Positions 51,591 through 64,000 of a DNA stretch of 64,000 bases are shown piece after piece; position 1 is the first letter of the stretch, and every line of letters begins with the position of its first letter. The notes beneath the pieces were generated by a model. That model was given only the letters and a program-made list of their open reading frames with translations. It searched no databases and was not told where the DNA came from. Source of the stretch: Pempheris klunzingeri (taxonomy: Eukaryota > Chordata > Actinopteri > Acropomatiformes > Pempheridae). The position numbers and the translations under genes were made by a program. The stretch is taken from NCBI RefSeq assembly GCF_042242105.1, contig NC_092013.1:11773618-11837617 (forward strand), in the 5' to 3' direction.

Positions 51591-53753
51591 GTACTTTTCT
51601 TCTCAAATGTTTTCCAAATCTATTCATTTAATGCAAAGTTTGCAGCGTTGTTGCTCTGGTTCGTGTATTGAAAGGTGTCTCGATTGTTTTGTCTACCTCC
51701 ACATTTAGTTTGTGATTTGTTTGAGAACAAGAAAATGAGATTGTGCTTAAATGCTTCATTGTAGCAATTTCCACCTCAGTCTTATTTGTCTTCATTTTGG
51801 GAACTGAATAATTTTCAGTGATTCGTGGAGTGACGTCTTTGTACTTTATCCTCACATACAAAGATCACAAAACACAGTCTGCACTCATTTGATCTGAGGG
51901 AACAAAATGTATGTGTGGACAGGCCAGAAAAATGCTAATTACAATTTTGTAAAATTGGATAATTATAGGATTTTCATATTCTAAATATTCCAATAGTGGC
52001 TTTGACACAAGCAGGACTTAAAGGAACTGCCTTTGTTTGAGCACAGTAAGGCATCACAAACTCGTTTATTATGGCGATATTCAAGTAGATTTTGTGTATA
52101 AAACTAATATTTTTGTGATTTTGTATTGCCTGTTTGTTGACTATGTTGACATGGTTACATGTGGGACTTTCTCAGAAATACCTTGCTGTGAAGTTATTCG
52201 TGGTTGCAGATTAGAAGTCCAGGAAAAAGTCAAAATATAATTGCAAACATAGATTCGCTGATGTGTTGAGTTTAACTTGGTCCAATATGTTCCCCGGGGC
52301 CTTCAAACACCCTGAAAAACAGGGTGAATAAAGTAAAATGTATCATAAAAAGCAGCGTATAAGGACTTTAATATTGTCTGTGAGGTGAATTAAATGGACA
52401 ACGGTGTTTGTACTCAAACAGGTTTATCCGATGTAGCATCATTAGCAGTCATGTCTTGTGGGAGGGTTGGTGGTTTATGGAACATATTTCATTTTGATAG
52501 ATCTTTCAGATCACAATGTGCCATAAAAGCAAAACAAGCCCTTCATTATGAAAACATCACAAAGTAACAGCTGTTTAGAGGGTGATGTAAAGTGGGATTT
52601 AAATCATCTGACCAGGAGCTCATTCTGCTGCCGCTTTGCTTTCTCGTCATTTAAATTCATCAGCGACATACACGCTGCACATCCTTTTTATCTATGTGTC
52701 ACTGCCCCGTAATTAAGTGTTCAGATTTGAGGTTTCGTACCTCAGAGGAAAGCCTTGAATCATATTTTATGAGGAGCAGTCATCACTTGTCCTGTGCCAA
52801 TGTGATCATACTGAAATGCAACCTCTTTATTTTATGTCATTTATGTGTCTGTTAATGTCATGTCATGTTACTGATCCTCCATTGTATGTAAATTGTTTCT
52901 TGACAATAATGACGTCCTGTTAGTACAGTAGATCTGTACAGGAAAAGGATGAAACTTTCACCGTGGTGTATGCTGATAAACATAACACCTGAAATAATTT
53001 ATTGGAAATGTTACAGCAGCAAATCAGGGCTTATTTTTTGATTTGCTTTTCATTTCAGTGTTATCATCGTACAAATTGTCATGTTCAGACCTACCATCAA
53101 TAAAAAGAGGGATTTTTTTTCAGTGCCTCTTTTGTGATGTGGCCTGTTTATAAAGGAGTGATTACTTAACATTCAGCTCTGACCTTCTCTCCCAAACACA
53201 CACACACACAACACACAATAAAACACACTGAAAGGTCATTATGACCTAAATTTCAGAGCAAATTACAGTGTTGCCTCCGATGATGTGGATGTCCAGTCTG
53301 TCCTGATGCTGTATGTCGTCCATTAAACCAGCTCAGTGCTGTTTTGACAGATGCAGCATCCTTCTCCTGAGCAGACAGCCTGCATATGTGGACATGTGAC
53401 TGCTCTCAGGACCGTCCCTCTGTAGGATGGCTGTGTTTACTCGGCTATTTGTGTAAGCTCCTCACAATGTCAGCCGGCCAAAAGCTTGTGTTTCTGCCTG
53501 CCAGACAAAAATACAAAATTAAAAGGTTAGGGCCTGGTACTAAGGGTCTCTTACGGTACAGAAAAATGTGTCCATAAGAAACTGTGGAGTACTGAAAGCT
53601 AGCATTGGATGCCTGCCCAGATTATTGTTTACATATTCTGCAACCAGGTAATTCATGGTTTTAATCAAAATGTTGTTATTTAGACTATTTTATTGAGACA
53701 AAGGTCTCCTACATTGGATTCTCTGCAGTATGCTTTAGGGCTACCACATGACT

Positions 53754-53844
53754 AACCAATCAGAGGTGGGTCATGCCTAAACCCAACCAATCAGAGGTGG
53801 GTCATGCCTAATGGTTACGTCCACTCCTTATATACAGTCTATGG
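53754..53844 (-). mobile_element. Truncated MITE end with internal tandem duplication
   Basis: Ends TATACAGTCTATGG at 53831-53844, the same terminal sequence as the complete MITE at 32651-33065. The adjacent GGTTACGTCCACTCC matches that element's subterminal part in reverse. Only this end is recognisable. Two identical 27-bp units (53754-53780 and 53785-53811, spacer ACCC) lie inside. Confidence 0.7.
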
Positions 53845-54115
53845 TAAACACAAAGTGCAGCTGTGGCTGATGGGAATGCCATTAGTTTTGCAGGTATTTG
53901 GTCATAAACCAAAGTATTGAACAAACTGATATTTTGACAGTTATGGTGCCAGGTAACACAGAGGTAAAGTTTTACACTCCATCCAATTGTTGTTAAGACT
54001 TTTCAGAAAAACCCCATGGTGGCATTAAAAGAAAAGGGAATCACTATGTCAGTAGGATTCATCCTGTAGGGAATATTGATGTCTGACTGTACAGAAGTTT
54101 ATGGCAATTCACATT
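53845..54115 (+). repeat. Fish interspersed repeat copy
   Basis: TAAACACAAAGTGCAGCTGT, GATGGGAATGCCATTAGTTTTGCAGG (split here across a longer stretch) and ATTTGGTCATAAACCAAAGT, then TCAGTAGGATTCATCCTGTA. Same family as 32541-33310. Confidence 0.7.
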
Positions 54116-54837
54116 GGCAGTGGGTACGGTTGGCTAGAAGAGATGAAGCTAGATATGATATGGTGACGTCACTGGAAAGTGTAGGATTGAGCCGCCCAGC
54201 TGGGAAAGTGTCCCGCTGCGCCGTGGGAGTTTCCATAGTTTCCCCAACAGCAGCTATATCATAGTGAGAAACCATGACATGCTTGTGCACCTTGGAGCCA
54301 ACAAAATAACTGCGAAAGCCTCCGTCTGAAAACACACTGAAAAGCAAGGAATCAGGGGAACCGAGGAAAAGTATGCAAGTGACCTCTGGGCTTCTGTTGG
54401 TGAGGGAACTCCTCCTCTCTCAGTGAAGGAACGTCCCATACGCTCACGAAGAACTACGGTGTGCATTGCACACTTATTATCAGGTGAATAGATTCACCTT
54501 TGCTCTCCTGAACCCATCCCACAGCGATTGAATAAGTGTGGGACTCAGCCCCCACTAGTTTTGAGAGGCACCTCCAGACCGCTCTAATGGAGCACAGATT
54601 CGTTTGAGACCACAGCAGGATATCTGGCTATTTCCAGTTGCCTGCTGATTTCTATGAGCTGATATAATAGGCTGAAGTAACCAAACCTTGTGTTTAAATG
54701 AGCTGGAGAGTCTTATTTTCTAACCACACACCACAGCCACTTTTGCCAGCTCATTTTCTGAAATGACTATACATATAATTTTGTAGTCATCCTTCTTTCA
54801 CTGTGTGATAGTTATTAGCCTTCCCCAACATCAGCCT

Positions 54838-54930
54838 CACCCGACGCCTATGGCAATCCATCCAATAGCTGTTGAAATATTTGAGTCTGGACAAGCCATC
54901 TGACGGACTTTACCATCCGTAGAGAGATTG
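54838..54930 (+). repeat. Fish interspersed repeat fragment
   Basis: GGCAATCCATCCAATAGCTG then TTGAAATATTTGAGTCTGGA, the 3' part of the family at 33072-33310. Confidence 0.65.
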
Positions 54931-56639
54931 TTTCTGACAGCTGGTAACTCCGTCTGCTGATGCAATTGAAAGCTCCAGATCAGCTACTGAGTGGATGCTG
55001 CAGACTGTTTTTGTCAACTGCTGTTTCCTCTAACTGTGAGTCTCATCATAGGCATTAGTCCTGCAGTCTGACTTCCTCTGCATGTGTACTGTTTACTGTG
55101 AAGTGGTTGAAAATGTGGCTGAGCATTATTATGCTCTCCTGAGGCAGAGAGAGGACAAATAATTGGGTTATTTTTTTTTTTTATTTAAAAAGGAAAATTG
55201 TCTTATAATGCAGGTCAATCATTTGTAGCACTGCTCTCTGTTGTGAAGTGGTTGACAGATTAGATGCAGAGTATGGGGGAGGAAATTGCAATAGGATGGA
55301 GCAGACAACGAGCTCTGAAAGCCAGAAACTTCAACAAGAGAAAGAGTGAGCCCTGGTGAGAGTGAATCTTTGGTACTGATGCCCTTTAAAACGACATCAT
55401 AACAACGCCCTATAAAGTAACTTCATCATTATCCACTGGTTCCCATCACACCAGAAAAAACATTTTTATTGAGTCAAATATTCAACATTTGAACAATGGA
55501 ATATTTCCACTTGTTGTCCATGCTTTGAGTGTAAAAACAGCATTGAACAAAACAAAATGACTCAGGCCTCATCTCACCCCGGGCCAAGCTGACATTAAGT
55601 TTACTGCACATGGAGGTCCGGAGTGATCTGAGCACTGCAGACACCAGCGTGACGAGGAGGACAGAGGTGCGCTCTGTGTTTACATCAATGGCTCCTGGTG
55701 CTCAAACACAGTCAGAGGTGATGGACAGTGTTTCCCAGATGTCGAACTTTTAATCTGAAAAAGAAAACCAAGTTTTCACCACCGTGTTGTTGTAACTGTT
55801 TACGCTGATCCAGATGCAATGTCAAAAAATACACTACTAGATTATATCCTGGGCACATACGTGTATGTATGTATTAAATATGCTGGTATGAGAGTAGTCT
55901 CAGCATCACCAGCGGCAAAAGTCACTAAAAGTTGCCAGATGTCGCCATCCACTCTTTTGAATATTGATGATGTCTTTGCGATGTCATTTGCATACAGCGA
56001 AATCTGCAGCCAAATAATCACAAAAATCTTTAAAGGGAGGGAGAGGATCGAATGAAGTTTTTACATATTTATGAGCTATAGGAGCATCGAGACAGACATC
56101 CAGAGAGAAAAAGTGAGAGAGACACTCAAATGAATTATTTACATATGAGAGAAGAATCAGAGAAAATAATATACTATACTGTTTATGTATCATAGCGAAC
56201 CGACTATTTATTAAACCATGCATTTATTTGTCCATTTACTTAAGCAAAACTATTTATGAATCAGTATCTGTTTATAGGAATGTAAAGGTGTGTGTATTAC
56301 ATATAGAATTCATCATTGTCAATATCCTCAGCGCTCCCCTCCTGTGGGATGGTGAGTTTGGGTGCAAAGCGAGTGCCTGAGGGGCATGACGTGAATAAAT
56401 AGGCAGCTGAGGTTCTGTTAAGTTGCTGCACCTTGTCTGGCAGATTATGTGGAAAGTGTGCATCCCCAGCCAGTTTCAGGCCGTATCTAACAGAGAACAT
56501 AGAACAGAGCAGAGGGTCTACAGGGACTTAAGAGTTTGGTTTTCACTACGCTCATTTGACTGAATAGCCTCTCTACTTCAGCATGAGTGTGGGAGGGAGA
56601 GGACAGAGACCGCAGCAGTAGCTGACTCCTAAAATGGGT

Positions 56640-57870
56640 TTAGGCCAGCTGCTTCCCTTAACCTCATTCCAGTAAAGAGAGATACATGCTGCCATGTCTC
56701 CATGTTGTCCGGGAGACGAGCCTTCCGCTCATTTACCAAGGACATGGTGTAGGCCACACATCTCATCCGTACTCTCATTTTCAGGGGAGAGGCTCAGTTC
56801 TGCTGCCTTGGCCTCACGTGTAGTCGAAATATAGCTTGGGGCTGATGCGCTCTTCAATGAGCTCTTTGAGCACATCAGTTTTAGCCATCAGGTTGTTGCA
56901 GACTGAGCTGGTTAGAAGAATAAGACAGTCAAGTGGCCTAAACTCATTCGAGGAGTTGACTATTGCTGCAGTCTCTGTCCTCTCCCACGCACTTTTTAAA
57001 AATCAGAACAGATAATTTAAAAAGTACAGGATGCTATGTGGGTCACTGTACAATCAGTACAGAACGCCTCCTATGTGATAGTACTCACTTGCCTTGGTGA
57101 AGCTGAAGTGTAACTTCAACAACTCCCATTGGTCCAGGAGATGAGACGCAGCAGGCGCTACACGTGTTGACGTGTTGACGGTCACACCTTTGTGATATTC
57201 AAAGGCCTCTGACCACAGTTAATAGTCTCGTAGGCCGCCTTGTACGCCTGAAGATAAAGAGGAGTAGTTGTAAGTTTCTCTCACCATACAGTCCACTCTT
57301 GATAAGATTGTGGCCTTAAAGGGAGAACTCACCGTGAACTGTGACAAACACAGCAGAGTTTTGAGGCCACTCTCCGCACTCACTGTTCAGCAGTTCTACT
57401 TTTTGAAGACACATCTCTTAAGGAAGGCCAAAACAGCTCTGGCTGTTGACCTCACATCCCCTGCTCCCTCCATCAACCCTAACAATGTGGAGAGCACCTT
57501 TCCCATCTCTCCATTAACGTAGCGGACCACCACACCACTTTAACACACTTATTTGTCAAGGAGATCAACATCCATCCACTAATTTTTGATGGAAATAAGG
57601 TGCCGGTTTGCCTTTCATCATTTCCGTACATTTTGTGCAGTGCATTCGGAAATGTGTGGAAATGTGTCAGCAAAGGCAGCTTTGCACGGCTCACCAATAT
57701 GGTCACATGTCAGCATTCAGCAGTGGTCAGCAATAGCCGTGGCCGTGATTGCCTCAGCCCGCTTGAAGGAATCAATTTTCTTGCTCAAAAAAAGGGCAAT
57801 GTGGATTGCTTTGAGGAATTGTAAGGCTTGGATTTCTCAATATGGTTCTGAGTGAACACATCACTTATTG
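56640..57870 (-). pseudogene. Decayed hAT-type (ZNF862-like) transposase
   Basis: Minus-strand translation gives pieces, in the right order, of the hAT-type transposase group related to vertebrate ZNF862-like proteins. They are LFLSKKIDSFKRAEAI and DHIGEPCKAAFADTFPH (~57.65-57.83 kb), VVVRYVNGEMGKVLSTLLGL (~57.46-57.53 kb), YETINCGQRPLNITK (~57.19-57.25 kb), LKLHFSFTK (~57.10 kb), NNLMAKTDVLKELIEERISP (~56.84-56.91 kb) and VNERKARLPDNMETW (~56.70-56.75 kb). The pieces fall in different frames with several stops between them, so it cannot be expressed. Some fragments end at sequences that look like splice sites, but the phases do not agree. Terminal repeats were not found. The frame at 56300-56500 may be a further part but was not recognised. 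Confidence 0.7.
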
Positions 57871-58894
57871 GCGCAGTCTGCAGTAAAGACAGTGTGCGCT
57901 TGAATCATCGCCCATCTAGGGCTTCAGCCATCGCTTCAGGGAAGGCTGTGACTCCCTTTTCCTCCTATACTGTTGAGTATACAGTTTGCCATTTAACAAG
58001 ATAGCAAGGGAGAGAAAAGGCTGCTTTTTAGCTTCTTATCACTAAATATAAATTAAATGTGTAAGATTTAGAGACAGATTAAGTCACAGAAGTTCAGGTT
58101 TAAAACAAAGGAAAAAAGAACATTACGGGGAAGAAATGGCAATCAGTGATCAGACATGTGCAGCTCATTTCTCTGTCTGACTCATTTCTCTGACTGTCTG
58201 TCTGTTCAGCTCTGTGCTAGAGAGACAGCAGCGGCCTGTGTGTGTGATGATGTGAAAGGAGGGTGGGGACGGTGATGGGGTGAAATCTGGGTTTCTTTGT
58301 AATCTGTGAAGTGTTCTGTGACAGGCAATTTTGTTAACAATGCTATGAAAATAAATCTTGACTGATTAATTTATTTCATATTCTTTATTATATTCTGAAA
58401 GAAATTAAAGCATTTTACAGTTTTGCTGAATCAGATTCAATAGAAAAATCCTCAACAAAACTTTTGAATGGAATAAGAGCTGTGGCGTTCATACTATAGT
58501 GCACCATTTTCACGCACTTCAAGAAGTTTCTAATATAGAGGATGTTGCATCATAACCATGAACTACAACTGAACTCCCACTCCTGCCTGACCCACACGCC
58601 AAAACCCAAAGCGCTGTCAGCAAAAGAGTTGTGGACTGTGATTACTCTTAGTATGTATGCATAGGAATGAATTACAATATGATATATTTGGATATCCTAT
58701 ATTTTCTATCCTTCTCCCTGATTGGCTGAATAAGTCACTAAATTTGTTGCTTGTCATCTGTAGAAATAAAGTCGTTAAGAGGGTCTGAAAAGACGCTAAA
58801 TCCAGAAAGAAAGTTGCTAAGTTGGCAACACTGTGTGAGGGTGAACTAAGGCACATGATAAATGGAGCTAAATGGTAACAGCAGTATATCATCA

Positions 58895-59330
58895 GTCTTT
58901 ATTTAGCATGTTAGCACGCTAACACTTGCTAACCATGTACAGTTGAGTCTGATGGGAACGTGATTAGTTTACAGGTAAAATATAGTATTTAACAGTTTAG
59001 ATATTTTACCAGATTGTGGTACTAGATGGACAGTTGAGAGGTCATCAAAGTTATTACAATTTATCCGTTGTGAACAGTGAACAGGAATTTATGTCCCAAA
59101 TTTCATGGCAGCTCATTCAATAAATTTCTTCAGATATTTCACTCAGAACCGCCAAATGTGAATTTCATGGTGGAGCTAGAGGAAAAGTCCTCACCAAAGT
59201 CAGAGGGACTCGTCATCTGGGGAACAGCTGTCCGTAGGAAGCATTAAAAATGTGGGTGGGACAATTTAATGGGGGTCCTACCAAACAAAATTTGTGACAG
59301 AGTAGATGTTATTTGCAGTATTCTGGTGCC
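58895..59330 (+). repeat. Fish interspersed repeat, long copy
   Basis: Starts TTTAGCATGTTAGCACGCTA, then GATGGGAACGTGATTAGTTT, CAAATTTCATGGCAGCTCAT, TTCATGGTGGAGCTAGAGGA and CATCTGGGGAACAG. It is the longest of the four copies of this family in the window. Confidence 0.7.
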
Positions 59331-61734
59331 TTTTAATCTGTGGTTTGAGACTTTTATCTGGCTATATTAGCATGAGGAGAAGTCTGAGAACATTTTGTAA
59401 TTTCATCTAGAGGAAGCAGTCAGCCCCAGATCACACATTTGAAAATATTAAAGATCTGAAAATACAGAAAGTGATTTAATAACTAATTCAGAGCCATCTT
59501 TAGTAAGAAACACTCATTCTTTATCTAAACTGGATGATCTCTTTATGTTTGCATACATTTGTAATTACTGTAAATGATTTTCTTTAAAGTGATCAAATCA
59601 GTGGTATCAATCAACATCAATATATCAATGCCCTGATTTTCAACATGGTAAAAACATGGTAAAAGTGGGGGGGTAGAAACTAATAACTTTTTTTTAAAAT
59701 GGGTGGGACTTAATGACACTTTGCTAGTGATATTAAAGTGTAGATATACCATAGATCATAGATTTTTTAAAGTGAGGGACAAATGCAGCTGATGTGGTCC
59801 AACTCAAAATATAAAGATATTCTTAAAACTTGAATCCATTAGTGTAAGGACTCTTCCCTTTCCTCTCACCAGTCCCACATAGAGCGATGACTTTAAACAG
59901 AGTGATCAAAATGTTGGTTCTGTCTGCCTAAGTGCTTTTTTTCTCAAAAAAGTTAAGTTTATTAGACAATATTTTTTTGCACTTGTGTCAGCGTGAATGT
60001 AAAGGATTGTAGGCAAGGATTGGTGCGCTGTCATGGTGAGGTGATCCTGGTCTTTTAGCTATCGTGGCAGGCTCCAGATTGTGGTTCCACATTGTCTGGT
60101 CCAACAGATTGTGAGACCTTGTTTTCATTTCTTGATGTGCTGGGTGGAGACTGGATTCTGATGTTTAGACCAGATATCTCAGCAGATACACGCCTCTATT
60201 TGTAACCTTGTTTTCTTGGGTGTAACTAGTATTTGTTTATTTGTCTGAGTGAAGTTCAAGTTTTTTCCACATAAATCAATGAGGAGAATTTAAAGTGCTG
60301 ACTCTAAAGATTTTCAGTTTGCTGCTCGGGAACTATTAGCTTTGACATTTGAGTTACAGTACAGCGAAGCAAAGATGTACAGGTTGTTAGATATTGATCT
60401 TTATTTTATCATATTAAGAACATCAGCATCTCTGAAGTTAAGGACATTCATCACAGGTAATTTGTTATTGCTGTCGTAACACCAAAACCTCAGTTCTGGG
60501 TTGTGATTATTACTTTCATATGTGTTTTGATGCAACTTTCACATTTGTCTCCATGACAACTTGGATTTTTGAGGTATTTTCCATGGCAACCAAATCATAC
60601 TTACTGATTATATATAATTTAAACTCTGGGAGTGACAGCATGCGCCACAAAGACAAAAAACATGTCAAACTAAAAGGATTGAGGCCTTTGAGTAATAACT
60701 GTCACAGAGGACTGCAGGATGAAAATAAACATGCAAAGAGCAGTTTGACTTTACCACTGTTATAAAACAATTAAACATAACGTGTCAACACGAGATGCTC
60801 TGAAACACAGCAACAGTATTGTAGTTAAAAACCATTATGTTTTCCCCACACAGTCCAGTTATTAAGTATCACAGTATGATAGTGGGGAACATTTCATTGT
60901 GTTGATTGTGTGGTCGAGCACAATGGATGTGAAAAGAAGCAATAACTCTCAGCTCAGTGTTTGAGGGCGTCCTCGTTCATAGTGGGTGACCAGTGCAGCT
61001 CATTAGGAGACAACAGAAGGGTAATAATTGTAAACATACAGACAAAGTAATCCAGCAGATCTTTATATACAAGCTTCGTATAAAAAGTCCTTAACCCTTT
61101 AACCTTCTGCTCAACCATATGGTAGAGCACATTTTGACTCACTATATCTTATTGAAAACATGTTTAACTTACGACATCTCAACCGTTTGGTAGAGGCCAA
61201 TATTTCAAAAAATGTGGGGTCTGTTCTTAAAAAAGCATTGATTTTTGTGATTAGTGCCCCAAGGAAATAAAATATATAAAGAATACATTTTTTCATTGCT
61301 TTTTTCTTGGTGAGGACGTTAAAAAGAAGAAAGAACTGAGGACGGCTGCCGTGCAGTGTCTGCTGAGTCTGCTTGCACCAAGTATTAGTTAAGTAAGTTG
61401 AAACTCATAATACAAGTGTTAGCAGCAGATCCACAACATTAACTAAACATATGAAGAACAGAAATGTGAGGTGTCAGATCGTGGAAAAGAGACATCAAGG
61501 ATTTAAAATTCATTCATCACTAGGCCTGATTAATGGGAGTCAGCGGACGGACATGCCACTCTTCCAGGTGCATCTGTCAATGCACAGTAGATCACAGATT
61601 CTACAGATCACTTAATAACATCTTTAGCTCTGATAGTAAATTAAAATTACCTCGACATCCGCGGACCCTCTGTTCAGGCAGAGCACATCGCTGATGGCTT
61701 CTCAAACGACGTCCTCCAGTGTGACCATGTACGA

Positions 61735-61830
61735 ATGTGGTCTGAGCGATCAGATCTCAAAGCGCCCTCAATGCATCTTGGGTGCGTTCGCACCTGGACT
61801 TAGAGCTGTCCACCTGTGATCAGGTCACAA
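61735..61830 (+). repeat. Fish interspersed repeat fragment
   Basis: AATGCATCTTGGGTGCGTTC, GCACCTGGACTTAGAGCTGT and CCACCTGTGATCAGGTCACA resemble a repeat known to me from percomorph genomes. Recognised from memory only. Confidence 0.45.
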
Positions 61831-63384
61831 AAGACACATGATAATGAACAGAGTCTGTGACTCTGTATGTTTGGATTGAAGATTGAATAGATGGTTGATC
61901 AAAATGCTGTTAAATATGATGTAAATAGGAACATTTTAAATGACATATAACAGTTATTGTACTCTGGTATTTCCCAAATCACGTAATAACAACTAATGCA
62001 GAATAACAATGTTCTGAAAAATAAAGGACATTAATTGAGATATAACATGATCGTTAGTGAGCTTCAGAGGTATTGATCTTTTCTAGCTTTCAGTAAGTAC
62101 TGTAAGCGACTAACAGTATTCCCCAAACTGTCAAATCAATTTTAAAGGCTTTAAATTTAAAGCTTTGAGTCAGTACATTAAACTCATAGTCACTCCAGAG
62201 TGCACTGTAGGGGTCCTCTTATGCATCAATCCATAGACTAATGTAATCAGATGAAAAACATCTGGAACATTTTATCAAAACCCCTTCATGACTGAAAATG
62301 CCAATGTGTAGAGTGTGTTTCTGAATTCAGCCCAAAGCAAACAAAGGAACATTAACAATTACACACTGTCAACAAATTAACCTGCTGGATTAGAAAAGCC
62401 AAAACACTGATCTTGTTTTACCAACAACGAACAAAGACTCAATATTAGCTTCATCTCAAACACGAACACACAGCAGGATTAGATGGAGATGGTGTCAGCT
62501 GCAGCGGCGCATGTATTCAGCAGACGCAGCAGTGAGTTTGTTTGTTACCCTCCTCCCTCTGCACCCCCTGGTCCTGCAATTTCCCTCTCAATTATCCTTC
62601 CCCCTACGCACCACTTTCATCTAAAATATCATCGCCTCTATTTAAAGAAGGCTAAAATAAAAAGCTGTTTTTCTGTGCTAAGCTGCTGCAGGTTAAAATA
62701 TATTGCAAGTGGCTGCAGAGTGCACACTTCATATAATCTGTCTCTATGGCAGCATGTGTTTGCGGCATGTGTGTTTAATGCGTGTTAATAAGTGCTGTTC
62801 ATTGCGTGCTGAGTGCTTCAGTGTGATGTATGTGTCCAGTGTTTTTGTGCCTACACTGCAGTATAATGCGATTATGTGTGTGTGTTGGATCTGTACCCAC
62901 CATGTGCTCTGTTATAGGTACAAGTGGCCAAGCGAATAACCACTAACCACACAGACGTTCACCAGCACGTACGAACAAACGAATTCAGATTCCTCGTTTT
63001 CTCTGCACATCCTGTGGTGGCCTACTGCTGGAGATAAAGGGCAGGAATACAGACAGATAATTACAAAAAGGCAGCGAGGCGTGGCGCCTGCAGCAGGCTG
63101 TCAGGGCTGACAACACTTCCAGGGCGGGACTGGGGCGTGGGGAGGAGAAGGCTTTTAATTGGTTTAATGAACCTTTTGTCATATTGGGTTCATTTATACA
63201 CACTCATCCAATTAACCGCTGACATGTAGGATGCATGGAAATCCTCCAGGGCCCTGGAGAGGTAGGAGGGAGCGCCAAGAGCTGAAGCACTGAAGCCGAA
63301 CTGACCAACAAACCGCCAACTTTACCACCGAACAGGGACGGCTCTCAGCGCTGAGCGATCAAAGAAGAAGCAAAGTTAAAGGTG

Positions 63385-63600
63385 TGTAAAAGAATAGTTC
63401 GGCATTTTGGGAAACAAGATTATTAACTTTCTTGCTGAGACTTAGATTAACAATATTCTCTTATTTATGTGCTACATATGTAGCTGCAGTCACGCAGCTA
63501 GTTAAACAGCTAGACTTTCGCTGTTCAAAGGTAACAGAATCCACCAGCAGCACATCACAAATTTACTAACTAACACGTACATACCTCAGTTTTTGTACGG
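63385..63600 (+). repeat. Fish interspersed repeat copy
   Basis: AATAGTTCGGCATTTTGGGA, CTTTCTTGCTGAGACTTAGA, CAAAGGTAACAGAATCCACC, AGCAGCACATCACAAATTTA and CTCAGTTTTTGTACGG follow the order of the family also seen at 51385-51590. Confidence 0.7.
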
Positions 63601-64000
63601 TTTAGGGTAGCTGACGCTGATTAAGCGTCCTTGGGTTGCCATGACAACACATGATTTTTATGATCACCAAGTAAATTTACTTTCTTAAAGCAATGTTGGA
63701 ATATTTATTTGGTGTACTTTTGGTCATTGTCTCCTCATAAAATAATTGTTTTAGTCTAGTTTTTTTTTGTTTATTTGTTCGTTCTGGTTGATAAAGTTGT
63801 ATTAAATGTCATGTGACTTGCGGCACAGACGCAAGGTGCAGCGCGGGAGTGAGAGAGAGATCGGGCGGGTTAAGCAGCCAATTTTACGTCCCGTCTGTTC
63901 TAAGTTGTTTTTTCTGTTGGTCATCCAGGCGAACACATTTTCACGGTGTACCACCAAGTGTTCTTCCTTCTGTCAAGATTAAACCTTCTTGTGGACATCA

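Larger units (their letters stand above)
50857..53103 (+). other. tmem88: 3' UTR / downstream region of the tmem88-type gene
   Basis: AATAAA signals occur at 52327-52332 and near 53098-53103, so the 3' UTR could be 1.5-2.2 kb. It contains opposed fragments of one fish repeat (51061-51110 plus, 51385-51590 minus). Confidence 0.45.
53104..56290. other. Repeat-rich intergenic sequence
   Basis: No host gene recognised. It holds a MITE end with a tandem duplication (53754-53844) and two copies of the CATGGCAATCC-type repeat (53845-54115, 54838-54930). A TTTTGAATATTGATGATG segment near 55955 lacks any recognisable family. Confidence 0.6.
57871..64000. other. Repeat-bearing intergenic sequence to the window end
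   Basis: No host gene recognised. It holds repeat copies at 58895-59330, 61735-61830 and 63385-63600, and a doubled motif near 61110-61195. The open frames are short. Confidence 0.6.

Noticed and set aside
56300..57260. A spliced minus-strand gene built from the 56.3-57.3 kb fragments
   Set aside because: Apparent splice sites exist but the phases do not agree; the fragments match an intronless hAT transposase, so a decayed transposon explains them better.

Overview
The window is nuclear DNA from a ray-finned (probably percomorph) fish. The evidence is vertebrate multi-exon genes with GT-AG introns, long CA/TG microsatellites, CpG-rich promoters, and several interspersed repeats recognised from fish genomes: a tRNA-derived SINE, LINE 3' tails, MITEs and a hAT transposase relic. 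No prokaryotic features, CRISPR arrays, rRNA genes or functional tRNA genes were seen.

Layout. 1-7323 is the start of intron 1 of a CELSR gene on the minus strand. Its giant first coding exon lies at 7324-10867 (nine cadherin repeats, closest to CELSR2 from memory of the family). 10868-13887 is its 5' region plus intergenic repeats. 13888-28363 is the complete capzb gene on the minus strand (F-actin capping protein beta). All nine coding exons can be placed, including the two alternative C-terminal exons that give the beta1 (muscle) and beta2 (general) isoforms. A CpG-rich stretch at about 28.35-28.65 kb is its promoter. From about 30.0 kb the genes are on the plus strand: micos10 (30024-35025, four exons, 75 aa, crista-junction protein MIC10), nbl1 (39129-42711, three coding exons, 188 aa, secreted DAN-family BMP antagonist) and a tmem88-type gene (47209-50856, two coding exons, 173 aa, two-pass membrane protein with a C-terminal PDZ ligand). 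From about 53.1 to 64 kb no host gene was recognised. That stretch holds repeats and a decayed hAT-type transposase on the minus strand.

How the genes relate. They are not an operon. The order CAPZB-MICOS10-NBL1 matches the human 1p36.13 order known to me. In human, CELSR2 lies elsewhere on chromosome 1 and TMEM88B lies distally on 1p36, so their linkage here is a feature of the fish lineage. celsr2, nbl1 and tmem88 products act at the cell surface or in signalling (planar polarity, BMP, Wnt/Dishevelled). capzb acts on actin filament ends and micos10 on the mitochondrial inner membrane.

Most unusual observations: exon 1 of capzb encodes only the initiator Met. The muscle exon of capzb is preceded by a CU-rich tract of about 110 nt. 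An 18-unit TG repeat abuts the nbl1 exon 4 acceptor, right behind a long-TIR MITE. A complete 415-bp MITE with a 6-bp target duplication is nested in an older repeat. A TATA-plus-hairpin block lies inside a capzb intron. I found no convincing evidence for a wholly new biological system.
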